This document shows, one piece after another, positions 55,834 to 64,000 of a DNA stretch of 64,000 nucleotides. The stretch comes from Campylobacter sp. 2014D-0216. Lineage in GTDB: Bacteria > Campylobacterota > Campylobacteria > Campylobacterales > Campylobacteraceae. The position numbers were made by a program, and so were the translations under genes. The notes beneath the pieces are model-generated. The model made no database searches. It was not told where the DNA came from and was given only the letters and a program-made list of their open reading frames with translations. Location: positions 62,001 to 126,000 of the forward strand of contig NZ_CP063089.1 in the NCBI RefSeq assembly GCF_014931215.1, given 5' to 3'. Within the stretch, counting starts at the first letter, position 1, and the number at the start of each line of letters is the position of its first letter.

Positions 55834-57051
55834 CTTCTTTTTGATTTTATTTAACTTTCTTTTATTGGTTAATCTTAAATACGAAACTAAAGATAAAAAT
55901 GTGCAAGTTCCTAAAATAACTGATAAAAATATAGGTGTATTTGCATTTAAAAGACTGACAAAAAATGCCATCACTCCTGCCATGGCAAATTGTGTTGCGC
56001 CTAAGAGTGCAGAGGCACTTCCTGCGTGTTGTTTAGATCTTGCCATGGCTAGGGTAGTGGTGTTGGGTAAAATAAAACCCAAGCTTGCTATGATCAAACA
56101 TAAAGGAATTTCAAAAGCCCAAAAACCTAGATCAAAAGTCGCTCCTAAAATCAGCACAAAGGTAAAAAACGTGATCATCGTAAAAGCTTTAGGTAAAACA
56201 TAATAAGGAGAAAATCGACGCACAATTCTTGCGTTGATATTAGCACAGATGACAAAGCTTAACGCATGAGCACCAAATAAAGCAGCATATTGTTGTTCGC
56301 TAAGTCCAAAAACACGAGTAAAAACAAAAGATGACCCTGTCAAATACGCAAAAAATCCCGCAAAGATTAAATTACCGCAAAGTAAATACACCACAAAACG
56401 GCGATCTTTTAAGACTTTTTTGTAGCTTTTTATCACTGCTTTATGGTTGAATGTTTTACCTTGGGTGTTGTGGTTGCTTTCTTTTAAAACAAAAATAACA
56501 AGCAAAAATAAAATAAAACCTAAGACAAATAGTGTCAAAAATATACTACGCCAAGAAAAAAACTCTAGCAAAATTCCACCAAAGGTAGGAGAAAGCATAG
56601 GAGCTAGTGAGGTAAAAACCATCATCAAAGCATAAACCCCAGCGGCTTCTTTAAGATCAAAAACATCATTTACGATAGCTCTTGCTACAACTACACCCAC
56701 ACAACCTCCTAAGGCTTCAAAAAAACGCAAAGCTATAAAAGCGTGGATTGAGTCCACTAAAACACAGGCGATACTAGAAGAAATAAAAATAAAAAGTCCT
56801 ATATATAAAGGTTTTTTTCTTCCATACACATCACTTAAAGGCCCATAAAAAAGTTGCCCTAAAGAAAAGGCGATAAAAAAACTTGCAAGAGAAAGTTGGG
56901 TAAAAAAAGAATTAGTATGAAAACTTTGCTCTACTTGGTTTAAAGCGGGTAGATACATATCAGTAGAAAGTGGTGCTATGGCAGATAAAAATCCTAAGAT
57001 AAAAATGAGTTTAAGTTTTTCAAAACCTTTGATTTGTGTGTGTTTTTGCAT
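55810..57051 (-). CDS. MFS drug-resistance transporter, Bcr/CflA family
   Basis: The protein (413 residues from ATG 57051) is a 12-segment DHA1 exporter. The N-terminus reads FLSAIAPLSTDMYLPALNQV, the Bcr/CflA signature, followed by FYGPLSDVYGRKKPLYIGL (motif A) and RFFEALGGCVGVVVARAIV. I prefer ATG 57051, after AGGA, because the extra 18 residues from 57105 form an unlikely hydrophobic leader. The last codons lie in the terminator hairpin of the inverted arm. Substrates in the family include bicyclomycin, chloramphenicol and sulfonamides. Confidence 0.85.
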   Translation of the reverse strand: MQKHTQIKGFEKLKLIFILGFLSAIAPLSTDMYLPALNQVEQSFHTNSFFTQLSLASFFIAFSLGQLFYGPLSDVYGRKKPLYIGLFIFISSSIACVLVDSIHAFIALRFFEALGGCVGVVVARAIVNDVFDLKEAAGVYALMMVFTSLAPMLSPTFGGILLEFFSWRSIFLTLFVLGFILFLLVIFVLKESNHNTQGKTFNHKAVIKSYKKVLKDRRFVVYLLCGNLIFAGFFAYLTGSSFVFTRVFGLSEQQYAALFGAHALSFVICANINARIVRRFSPYYVLPKAFTMITFFTFVLILGATFDLGFWAFEIPLCLIIASLGFILPNTTTLAMARSKQHAGSASALLGATQFAMAGVMAFFVSLLNANTPIFLSVILGTCTFLSLVSYLRLTNKRKLNKIKKKLSAMSRT

Positions 57052-57167
57052 AAGAAGTCCTAAAATATTTTTACCATTGTATAGCAAAAAGTCTAAAATA
57101 AACAATAATTTACATTTTTTAAAGGCAAATAAGATAAAATTAAAATAAAAATAATCAAGGAAAAGTT

Positions 57168-57443
57168 ATGAATATGCCTTTTAGTGATGAGGAGTTGATC
57201 GAGCCTGTCAAAGCAAGTTTAGCTAAAACTATGCATATTTTAGAAAATGATGGTGGCGGGCTTGATTTTTTAGGGGTTAAAAATGGTGTAGTATATGTTA
57301 AATTAACCGGTGCATGTCATGGCTGTCCAGCTAGCGGAACGACTTTAAAATACGGTTTGGAAAAACAGCTTAAAATCGACATACACCCAGATATTACCAT
57401 AGTAAATTTAGCAGGTGGAGAAAGCGAATTTGCAAAATTATAA
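57168..57443 (+). CDS. NifU-like iron-sulfur scaffold (Nfu domain) protein
   Basis: This small (91 residues) C-terminal-NifU-type protein can carry a [4Fe-4S] cluster at a dimer interface. The CHGCPAS motif supplies the CxxC, in the family pattern LTGACHGCPASGTTLKYGLE. Full-length NifU/NifS pairs are separate in Campylobacter, so this is likely a carrier that delivers clusters. It starts a plus-strand block running through murE to tkt, each gene overlapping or touching the next. Confidence 0.88.
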   Translation: MNMPFSDEELIEPVKASLAKTMHILENDGGGLDFLGVKNGVVYVKLTGACHGCPASGTTLKYGLEKQLKIDIHPDITIVNLAGGESEFAKL

Positions 57444-57969
57444 AAAAATAGCCATAGAATGTTTTTATAATAAAGACTTTAAAAATGCCAAGATGTATTT
57501 TTCTCTTGCGTATGAAAAACGCAAAAACAAAAGACTTTTAACCTTTATCAATATTTGCGATTTGGCCTTAAAAAGCCCTGAAGAGGCGTTTGTGTTTTTT
57601 GAATTTTTTATGCAAAATTACAAAAACACTAAGGTTGATAAGGATATTGAAAAACTTATTAATCTTAGTCAAAGCGTACAATTTGAAGAAGATAGCGAGG
57701 ATTTTGAAGGTTTGAGTTATCAAGACTTTTTGCTGAGTGAAGCAAAAGTTGGGTTTAAACAGGCATTAGAAAATGTTATAATATCTAATAAGCTTATTAT
57801 CAACGACAAAGAAGATTTTGTGGATTTTTTAGAAAAGCTTTTAGAACATGGCTATAAAGATATGCTTGTTGCCTATATGGAAGATGTTTCGGCGCATTTT
57901 TATTCAAATTATAGGTTTATTAAACTGAGTGAGAAAATCAAGGAATTAAACTATGGTAGTAAAGATTGA
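57430..57969 (+). CDS. Conserved hypothetical protein, helical repeat-like
   Basis: The protein (about 179 residues) is predicted mostly helical. Its N-terminal 50 residues ([20 protein letters not shown], then FSLAYEKR) resemble a TPR unit. No catalytic motif or signal is seen. TTG 57430, with GGAG (57417-57420) nine bases ahead, is my choice; GTG 57415 is an alternative. It overlaps nifU and murE. An equivalent gene occupies the same place in C. jejuni, as I recall. Function is unknown. Confidence 0.7.
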   Translation: MQNYKKIAIECFYNKDFKNAKMYFSLAYEKRKNKRLLTFINICDLALKSPEEAFVFFEFFMQNYKNTKVDKDIEKLINLSQSVQFEEDSEDFEGLSYQDFLLSEAKVGFKQALENVIISNKLIINDKEDFVDFLEKLLEHGYKDMLVAYMEDVSAHFYSNYRFIKLSEKIKELNYGSKD

Positions 57970-59236
57970 TAACACTTTCATTTGTGATAATTCTAACGAA
58001 TGTGAAAAAGGGTGTTATTTTTTAAAAACTGCACAAAATGAAAAATTTCTTCAGCAAGCCTTAGAAAAAGAAGCAAAGGTCATTAGTGTTGATGAGGCTA
58101 AAAAGCTTTTAAATATCGATGAAAATATCCAAATCATAGGCATTACAGGAACCAATGGTAAAACAACCACTGCGGGTGCGATTTATTCTATTTTGCTTGA
58201 TTTGGGTTATAAATGTGCTTTGATGGGAACTAGGGGAAGTTACATCAATGATAAAAAAGTAAGCCCCAAAGGCTTAACCACTGCTCCTATTTTGCAAACT
58301 TTGGAGCTTTTGTCTTTAGCTAGTAAAGAAAAGTGTGATTTTTTAGTCATGGAAGTAAGTTCGCATGCTTTGGTGCAAAAGCGTATCGAGGGACTTGAGT
58401 TTAAGGCTAAAATTTTTACCAATATCACGCAAGATCATTTGGATTTTCATCAAAATTTTGAAAATTACCAGGCTGCAAAGGAAAGTTTTTTCACTGATGA
58501 AAGCATGAAATTTATCAACAAAGATGCAAAAGCTATTTGTTTTAATGTTAAAGGTGCTTTTACTTATGGGGTGGAAAATCCAAGTTATTATCACATCAAA
58601 GCTTATGCTTTAAAAAATGGCATAGAAGCTGTGGTAAATTTTGGCAAAGACACTTTTATGATCGATTCTTCTTTAGTGGGGCTTTTTAATCTTTACAATC
58701 TTTTAGCTGCGAGTGCTTGTGTAAATGAACTTGTAAAGCCAAATTTAAAAGAACTAGAAAAAGCCATTAGTAATTTTGGTGGCATTGAAGGCAGAATGCA
58801 AGTGGTTGCCAAAGATGTGATCGTGGATTTTGCGCATACACCAGATGGTATAGAAAAGGTTTTAGATGCTTTAAAATACCGTGATTTGATTGTAGTGTTT
58901 GGAGCGGGTGGAAATAGAGATAAAACCAAGCGTCCTTTAATGGCAAAAATCGCAAAACATTATGCTAAAAAACTTATCATCACAAGTGATAATCCTCGCT
59001 TTGAAGAACCTATGGATATCATTAGTGATATTTTAAGTGGTGTAGAACAAGATGAAAGCATTTTAGTAGAATGTGATAGAAAAGAAGCGATTAAAAAAGC
59101 TTTAGAGTTTAAAACTAAAGATGAATTTGTCGTGATTTTGGGTAAGGGAGATGAAACCTACCAAGAGATCAAAGGCGTGCAATACCCTTTTAATGATAAA
59201 GAAGTGGTATTAGAGATATTAAACGAAGGAAAATAA
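57953..59236 (+). CDS. murE: UDP-MurNAc-tripeptide synthetase (diaminopimelate-adding)
   Basis: MurE adds meso-diaminopimelate to UDP-MurNAc-L-Ala-D-Glu. The 427-residue protein has the ATP loop [13 protein letters not shown], the [15 protein letters not shown] segment, and DNPRFEEP, whose Arg is the DAP-selecting residue. This agrees with the dapF gene at 16 kb. It overlaps the preceding gene by 17 bases and is followed by ybaB without a gap. Confidence 0.95.
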   Translation: MVVKIDNTFICDNSNECEKGCYFLKTAQNEKFLQQALEKEAKVISVDEAKKLLNIDENIQIIGITGTNGKTTTAGAIYSILLDLGYKCALMGTRGSYINDKKVSPKGLTTAPILQTLELLSLASKEKCDFLVMEVSSHALVQKRIEGLEFKAKIFTNITQDHLDFHQNFENYQAAKESFFTDESMKFINKDAKAICFNVKGAFTYGVENPSYYHIKAYALKNGIEAVVNFGKDTFMIDSSLVGLFNLYNLLAASACVNELVKPNLKELEKAISNFGGIEGRMQVVAKDVIVDFAHTPDGIEKVLDALKYRDLIVVFGAGGNRDKTKRPLMAKIAKHYAKKLIITSDNPRFEEPMDIISDILSGVEQDESILVECDRKEAIKKALEFKTKDEFVVILGKGDETYQEIKGVQYPFNDKEVVLEILNEGK

Positions 59237-59542
59237 ATGTTTGAAAATATGGATTTTTCTAAAATGGGCGAGCTTTTAACTAAGGCTCAAGAAAAGGCAA
59301 ATGAATTAGAGCAAGAAGCTTTAAAAAAAGAATTTAGCGCAAAAAGTGGCGGTGGCTTAGTCAAAGTTAGCGCAAATGGAAAAGGGGAAATTATCGATGT
59401 GAATATTGATGATTCTTTGCTTGAAGATAAAGAGTCAATGCAAATTTTATTGATTGCTGCGATGAATGATGTGCTAAAAATGGTAGAACAAAATAAAAAA
59501 TCAATGGCTAGTAATTTATTTAGTGGGATGGGAATGCTATGA
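59237..59542 (+). CDS. YbaB/EbfC family nucleoid-associated protein
   Basis: A small DNA-binding dimer (101 residues) typical of the YbaB/EbfC family: an N-terminal amphipathic helix (LLTKAQEKANELEQEALKKE), then GLVKVSANGKGEIIDVNID and the C-terminal helix LIAAMNDVLKMVEQNKK. In many bacteria it lies beside dnaX/recR; here it is within a wall-synthesis block. The end overlaps the PDZ gene start by four bases. Confidence 0.9.
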   Translation: MFENMDFSKMGELLTKAQEKANELEQEALKKEFSAKSGGGLVKVSANGKGEIIDVNIDDSLLEDKESMQILLIAAMNDVLKMVEQNKKSMASNLFSGMGML

Positions 59543-60618
59543 GAATTTTACTTTGTATTTTAGGTATGGCTTGTGTGCTTTTTGCTGTGCCAAGACCGAC
59601 TTTTAATGATTTTTTAGGGTGTTATGAGAAAAACAAAGCAAGTATGTTAAACTATGAGGGTTTGCCTGCTTTTGCTTTAAATGAAAACACTCTAGCAGTG
59701 GTAAAAACACAAAATGCAAAATTAAATAGCTATACAAAATACGATCCGTTTTTAAATTTGTATTTAGTTAAAACTGATTTTAGTTTAATCCCTGCTCCTA
59801 TGGGAAATGAAGAAGAATTAACACGCAATAGCTGGGTGGGAATTTTAGATCATAATAAAAGCTATATAGGGCATTTGAAGTATTTTGGGCAAAATTTAAC
59901 AGAACGTGATCAGCTTGATTTTACTTCAAAGATCGGAGAATTAAATTCGCCTTGTTGTAAAATGCTAGGTATCACTTTAGATAATGGCAAGCTTATAGGA
60001 AATCGCTACTTAAAGCATTTTGCAAAATACCCTGATGTATACTGGGGCGATATCGGTGTAGATTTTGATATGCGCGATGGTAAAATTTATGTTAAAAATG
60101 TACGCAAAAACGGACAATTTTTACTCAATGATGAGCTAGTGAGTGTAGATGGTCAAGTTTATGATGATCTAAGAAAGTTGAATGAGAAAATTTTATTTGC
60201 TGATCGCGGCGCAACTTTGTACTTTAATATGCTAAGAGATAACAAAGATGTAAACATTTCTACCGTAGTTTTTGACAAAGACTTAGGAGTGTTTGCTAAA
60301 CCAAAAAAAGTTGCACCGGTTAAACCAACATCATTTTATAGTAATCTAGGCTTGCGTGTTGACACAAAAATGAATGTGATAGAAGTCATTCCAAATTCTA
60401 AAGCACAAATGGCAGGATTTATGAAAGGCGATAAGATCTTAAGAGTAAACAACCAAAAAATAAACAACTTTAATGATTTTCAAGCAATCTTAGCTCAGGC
60501 TAATGCTTTTGATGTTTTGGTTTCAAGACAAGCGACAAATATCCCTTCAGCGATAAATAATGATTTTGAACATTTTAATAAAGGATATTTTGACTTTTTT
60601 ATAAGGCTAAATAAGTGA
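59539..60618 (+). CDS. Periplasmic PDZ-domain protein
   Basis: The 359-residue protein has a signal peptide (about residues 1-17, LCILGMACVLFAVP). A long region of unknown fold contains cysteines in GCYEKN and NSPCCKML, and a PDZ domain lies near residues 270-330 (NLGLRVDTKMNVIEVIPNSK, then MAGFMKGDKILRVNNQKI). No protease catalytic triad is seen, so it is likely a non-proteolytic binding protein. It overlaps ybaB and ispA by four bases each. Confidence 0.8.
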   Translation: MRILLCILGMACVLFAVPRPTFNDFLGCYEKNKASMLNYEGLPAFALNENTLAVVKTQNAKLNSYTKYDPFLNLYLVKTDFSLIPAPMGNEEELTRNSWVGILDHNKSYIGHLKYFGQNLTERDQLDFTSKIGELNSPCCKMLGITLDNGKLIGNRYLKHFAKYPDVYWGDIGVDFDMRDGKIYVKNVRKNGQFLLNDELVSVDGQVYDDLRKLNEKILFADRGATLYFNMLRDNKDVNISTVVFDKDLGVFAKPKKVAPVKPTSFYSNLGLRVDTKMNVIEVIPNSKAQMAGFMKGDKILRVNNQKINNFNDFQAILAQANAFDVLVSRQATNIPSAINNDFEHFNKGYFDFFIRLNK

Positions 60619-61463
60619 TTTTACAAAAATTCAAACAGCACTTAGAGCAAAATTTTCCTAAAAGTCAAAGTTTTCATCCATTTTTTAATGAAGCATTAAA
60701 ATGGATGTTAGAAGCCGGCGGAAAGCATTTTAGAGCCCAATTACTTTTAGGGATAGTCAATGCTAAAAATCCTGCTTTGTTTGAAAAGGCTTTAAATGCA
60801 GCTTTGGCTTTAGAGTTTATCCATACTTATTCTTTAATACACGATGATTTACCTGCTATGGATAATGCTTCTTTGCGTAGAGGAAAACAAACTTTACACA
60901 AAAAATATGATGAAACCACTGCTATTTTGGTGGGCGATGCTTTGAATACTGAAGCTTTTTTACTGCTTTCAAGGCTTGATTTAAAAGAAAGTGTAAAATT
61001 AAAACTCATAGAAACTTTAGCTTTTAATGCAGGGCTTGGTGGTATGATCATCGGTCAGGCGATTGATTGTTATTTTGAAGATCAGCCACTAAATTTAGAG
61101 CAAGTAGAGTTCTTGCATATCCATAAAACTGCAAGATTAATCGCAGCAAGTTTAAAAATGGGCTGTGAAATTTGTGAGTTAGATGAAAAAGAATGCGAAC
61201 AAATTTATGAAATAGGGCTTTTAATAGGCTTAGTTTTTCAAATCAAAGATGATATCATTGATGCGACTTTAGACACACAAGAAGCGGGTAAGCCAACTCA
61301 CAATGATTTACATAAAAATTCTTTTGTGAAACTTTTGGGTTTAGAAGGTGCGAAAAAGGCAAAAAATGATAAAATCGCTTTATGTGAAGAAAAAATGAAA
61401 AATTTAGATTCTAAGCTTGCTGATGAGCTTCAAATTTTGATTGATAAATATTTAAAGGGTTAA
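60615..61463 (+). CDS. ispA: Farnesyl/geranylgeranyl diphosphate synthase
   Basis: This prenyl transferase builds farnesyl diphosphate from IPP and DMAPP, supplying undecaprenyl lipid and quinones. The 282-residue protein has both Asp-rich motifs: DDLPAMD in HTYSLIHDDLPAMDNASLRRG, and DDIID in LVFQIKDDIIDATLD. The start is GTG, overlapping the previous stop (GTGA). tkt follows after two bases. Confidence 0.94.
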   Translation: MILQKFKQHLEQNFPKSQSFHPFFNEALKWMLEAGGKHFRAQLLLGIVNAKNPALFEKALNAALALEFIHTYSLIHDDLPAMDNASLRRGKQTLHKKYDETTAILVGDALNTEAFLLLSRLDLKESVKLKLIETLAFNAGLGGMIIGQAIDCYFEDQPLNLEQVEFLHIHKTARLIAASLKMGCEICELDEKECEQIYEIGLLIGLVFQIKDDIIDATLDTQEAGKPTHNDLHKNSFVKLLGLEGAKKAKNDKIALCEEKMKNLDSKLADELQILIDKYLKG

Positions 61464-61465
61464 AA

Positions 61466-63361
61466 ATGTTACAAAAACAAGCTAATACGATAAGATTTTT
61501 ATGTGCAGATATGGTGCAAAAAGCAAATTCAGGTCACCCAGGTGCACCTATGGGCTTGGCAGATATCATAAGTGTTTTAAGCACCCATTTGGTACATAAT
61601 CCAAAAGATCCAACTTGGTTAAACCGTGATAGATTAGTTTTTTCAGGTGGTCATGCAAGTGCGTTGCTTTATAGTTTTTTACATTTGAGTGGTTATGATA
61701 TAAGTTTAGAGGATTTAAAAAATTTCCGCCAATTGCACTCTAAAACTCCAGGCCATCCGGAAATTTTTACTCCAGGAGTTGAGATTGCTACAGGGCCTTT
61801 AGGACAAGGTATTGCAAATGCGGTGGGTTTTGCTATGGCTGCTAAAAAAGCAAGCTTGCTTTTGGGCGAAGATATTATCAATCACAAGGTGTATTGTTTA
61901 TGTGGTGATGGAGACTTGCAAGAAGGAATTTCTTATGAAGCTTGTTCTTTAGCAGGTGTGCATAATCTTGATAATTTAATCATTATTTATGATAGCAATA
62001 ATATTTCAATCGAAGGTGATGTGGCAATTGCCTTTAATGAAAATGTAAAAGAGCGTTTTAGAGCGCAAAATTTTGAAGTACTTGAGATAGATGGGCATGA
62101 TTTTGAGCAAATTGACTTAGCGTTAAAAACTGCTAAAGAAAGTAAAAAGCCTTGCTTGATCATCGCGCATACTACCATAGCAAAAGGCGCTTTGGATCTT
62201 GAAGGAAGTCATCATTCACACGGAGCACCTTTAGGTGAAGAGCTTATTAAAAAAGCAAAAGAAGCTTTAGGATTTGACCCACAAAAAACTTTTGAAATTC
62301 CAGAAGATGTAAAAGTGCGTTTTGGTGCAGCAGTAGAGCTTGGGGATTTAGCGCAAGCTAAGTGGCAAGATAAGGTTAACAAGCTTGATCCTTCAAAACA
62401 AGCTTTGTTAAAAGAGCTTTTAGAGCCTGATTTTTCAAAAATCGAATTTCCAGACTTTAAAGGAAAAGATCTAGCCACTAGAGATAGCAATGGTGCGATT
62501 TTAAACGCTATAGCTAAAGCTTTACCGGGATTTTTAGGTGGTAGTGCGGATTTGGGTCCATCAAATAAAACCGAACTCAAAGATATGGGTAATTTCCCAA
62601 ATGGAAAAAATATCCACTATGGTATTAGAGAGCATGCGATGGCTGCGATATCAAATGCGTTTGCAAGATATGGTTTGTTTATGCCTTATTGTGCTACTTT
62701 TTTTATCTTTAGTGAGTATTTAAAACCTGCTGCAAGAATAGCAGCTTTGATGAAAATCAAACACTTTTTTATCTTTACTCACGATAGTATAGGTGTGGGC
62801 GAAGATGGTCCAACACACCAACCTATAGAACAACTTAGCACTTTTAGAGCTATGCCAAATTCACTAACATTTAGGGTAGCTGATGGGGTTGAAAATGTAA
62901 AAGCATGGCAAATAGCACTTAAAACTAATATGCCAAGTGTTTTTGTGCTATCACGTCAAAAATTAAGCGCTTTAAGCGAACCTGTTTTTGGTGATGTAGC
63001 AAATGGGGCTTATTTGCTAGAAGAAAATACCAATGCGCAATTTACACTTTTAGCTAGTGGTAGTGAGGTGTCATTGTGTCTAAAAGCAGCTAAGCTTTTA
63101 AAAGAAAAAGGCGTGATTATGAATGTGGTTTCTATGCCATGTTATGAATTATTTATCGCTCAAGAAAAATCATATAAAGAAAGAATTCTACAAGGCAAAG
63201 TTATCGGTGTTGAAGCTGCAAATTCAAATGAACTTTATAGAATTTGTGATGAGGTGTATGGCATAGAAAGCTTTGGTGAAAGTGGAAAAGATAAAGATGT
63301 ATTTGAGCATTTTGGATTTAGCGAGGAGAAGTTAAGCTCTTATATTTTAAGCTTATGTTAA
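61466..63361 (+). CDS. tkt: Transketolase
   Basis: This thiamine diphosphate enzyme transfers two-carbon units in the non-oxidative pentose phosphate pathway, essential for ribose supply here. The 631-residue protein has ANSGHPGAPMGLADI, the cofactor motif GDGDLQEGISYEA...DSNN, and THDSIGVGEDGPTHQPIEQL with the catalytic His region. The stop overlaps the next gene by seven bases. Confidence 0.96.
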   Translation: MLQKQANTIRFLCADMVQKANSGHPGAPMGLADIISVLSTHLVHNPKDPTWLNRDRLVFSGGHASALLYSFLHLSGYDISLEDLKNFRQLHSKTPGHPEIFTPGVEIATGPLGQGIANAVGFAMAAKKASLLLGEDIINHKVYCLCGDGDLQEGISYEACSLAGVHNLDNLIIIYDSNNISIEGDVAIAFNENVKERFRAQNFEVLEIDGHDFEQIDLALKTAKESKKPCLIIAHTTIAKGALDLEGSHHSHGAPLGEELIKKAKEALGFDPQKTFEIPEDVKVRFGAAVELGDLAQAKWQDKVNKLDPSKQALLKELLEPDFSKIEFPDFKGKDLATRDSNGAILNAIAKALPGFLGGSADLGPSNKTELKDMGNFPNGKNIHYGIREHAMAAISNAFARYGLFMPYCATFFIFSEYLKPAARIAALMKIKHFFIFTHDSIGVGEDGPTHQPIEQLSTFRAMPNSLTFRVADGVENVKAWQIALKTNMPSVFVLSRQKLSALSEPVFGDVANGAYLLEENTNAQFTLLASGSEVSLCLKAAKLLKEKGVIMNVVSMPCYELFIAQEKSYKERILQGKVIGVEAANSNELYRICDEVYGIESFGESGKDKDVFEHFGFSEEKLSSYILSLC

Positions 63362-64000
63362 CGAAAAATAAAATCATCAAAAACACTAAAAACGAAGAAT
63401 GTGTTTTTAGTGTTTTTGGCACTTGGGATCAAACTAACGCCGGAGAAAAACACACATTAGATCTTCCTGAATGTAAAAATATCGTTTTTGATTTTACTCA
63501 TTTAGATTTTATAGATACTGCGGGAATTCGCTACTTTTTAGCTTTGGAGAATGAGTTTAAGCAAAAAGGTCATATGGTCACTAGAATTCATCTTAAAAAT
63601 GAACATGCTAAACTTTTTGAACTTTGCCAAAAACACTATAAAAGTTTAGATCACACACAAGAAGATAAAACAAGCATTAGAGATTTTTTTGAAATTTTAG
63701 GCAAAAGAGTAGTGAGTTCTTTTGAAATTTTGATACAGTTTTTAAATTTTATAGGTTTGATTTTTTATACTTGTTTTAAAACTTTACTAAATCCCAAAAA
63801 ACTTCGCTTTAAAGCATTTTTATATCATGTGGAAAATTCTGCCATTAATGCTTTGCCTATCATTATGTTAACTTCACTGCTTGTGGGTGTGGTGCTTGCA
63901 TATCAAGCTGCTTATCAGCTTTCACAATTTGGTGCAAATATTTATATCGTTGATTTGATGGGAATTTCTGCCACTAGGGAGTTGGCTCCGTTGATTAGTG
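63355..64000 (+). CDS. MlaE-type ABC transporter permease with N-terminal STAS domain, partial
   Basis: About 215 residues are visible before the window ends. Residues 1-100 form a STAS-like domain (NIVFDFTHLDFIDTAGIRYF), and from about 150 the MlaE/YrbE permease begins (ENSAINALPIIMLTSLLVG, then FGANIYIVDLMGISATRELA). Such permeases move phospholipids or related lipids between membranes. In C. jejuni the gene after tkt is iamB (invasion-associated), matching this order. The start ATG overlaps the tkt end by seven bases. Confidence 0.88.
   Translation, partial: MLTKNKIIKNTKNEECVFSVFGTWDQTNAGEKHTLDLPECKNIVFDFTHLDFIDTAGIRYFLALENEFKQKGHMVTRIHLKNEHAKLFELCQKHYKSLDHTQEDKTSIRDFFEILGKRVVSSFEILIQFLNFIGLIFYTCFKTLLNPKKLRFKAFLYHVENSAINALPIIMLTSLLVGVVLAYQAAYQLSQFGANIYIVDLMGISATRELAPLIS

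Noticed and set aside
1-64000. CRISPR array or complete insertion sequence
   Set aside because: No regularly spaced direct repeats and no transposase gene were seen. The repeats found at 14.2 kb and around flgE are not CRISPR-like.

Overview
The window is AT-rich, densely packed chromosomal DNA from a Campylobacter of the thermotolerant type. Evidence includes the eptC-dgkA-pyrC block beside exoA, the dapF/coaE/purM block, the docA-docB pair, the murE-ispA-tkt block and a GGAAC-N5-TTGC sigma-54 promoter before flgE. Gene order resembles C. jejuni in blocks, but the blocks are joined differently. There is also a class III ribonucleotide reductase (nrdDG), which I recall C. jejuni lacking. I therefore favour the C. 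lari group; this is inference, because no 16S rRNA gene is present.

Layout. 1-5.2 kb: end of a zinc uptake (znu) locus, a methyltransferase, then a minus-strand operon eptC-dgkA-wHTH-pyrC. 5.2-10.6 kb: exoA, tRNA-Glu, a DUF285 repeat protein, nrdD-nrdG and sodB. 10.7-14.2 kb: a large autotransporter gene that is out of frame as sequenced, with a G10 tract just after its start codon and a second frame break at an A7 tract. 14.4-18.6 kb: purM, coaE-dapF-Bax-like hydrolase, a P-loop ATPase and tRNA-Ala. 18.8-28.6 kb: the S10-spc ribosomal protein operon (rpsJ to secY) behind a canonical TTGACA-18-TATAAT promoter; rpmD is absent. 28.6-37.4 kb: murI, periplasmic asparaginase, rubrerythrin (rrc), a deoxyinosine glycosylase-like protein, rnhB, an MFS exporter, sdaC-sdaA and map. 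37.4-41.4 kb: docB (chemoreceptor), docA (di-haem peroxidase) and an MFS symporter. 41.5-44.9 kb: infA and the alpha operon (rpmJ-rpsM-rpsK-rpsD-rpoA-rplQ). 45-50.9 kb: hisGDBHAF-hisIE.

50.9-57.1 kb is the most unusual part. Five bases after hisIE sits a tightly coupled, very AT-rich three-gene cassette: a GHKL ATPase, a DUF4325/STAS-like protein and a PIN nuclease. After it comes flgE with its own sigma-54 promoter, lying alone between two inverted arms of about 86 bp that include 44 identical bases. Each arm begins with a terminator hairpin. A Bcr/CflA-type MFS gene ends inside the second arm. From 57.2 kb to the end runs nifU-like, a small unknown gene, murE, ybaB, a PDZ protein, ispA, tkt and the start of an MlaE-type permease.

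Best candidates for something new: the ATPase-STAS-PIN cassette; the inverted arms around flgE; the doubly shifted phase-variable autotransporter; and a foldable element after flgE.
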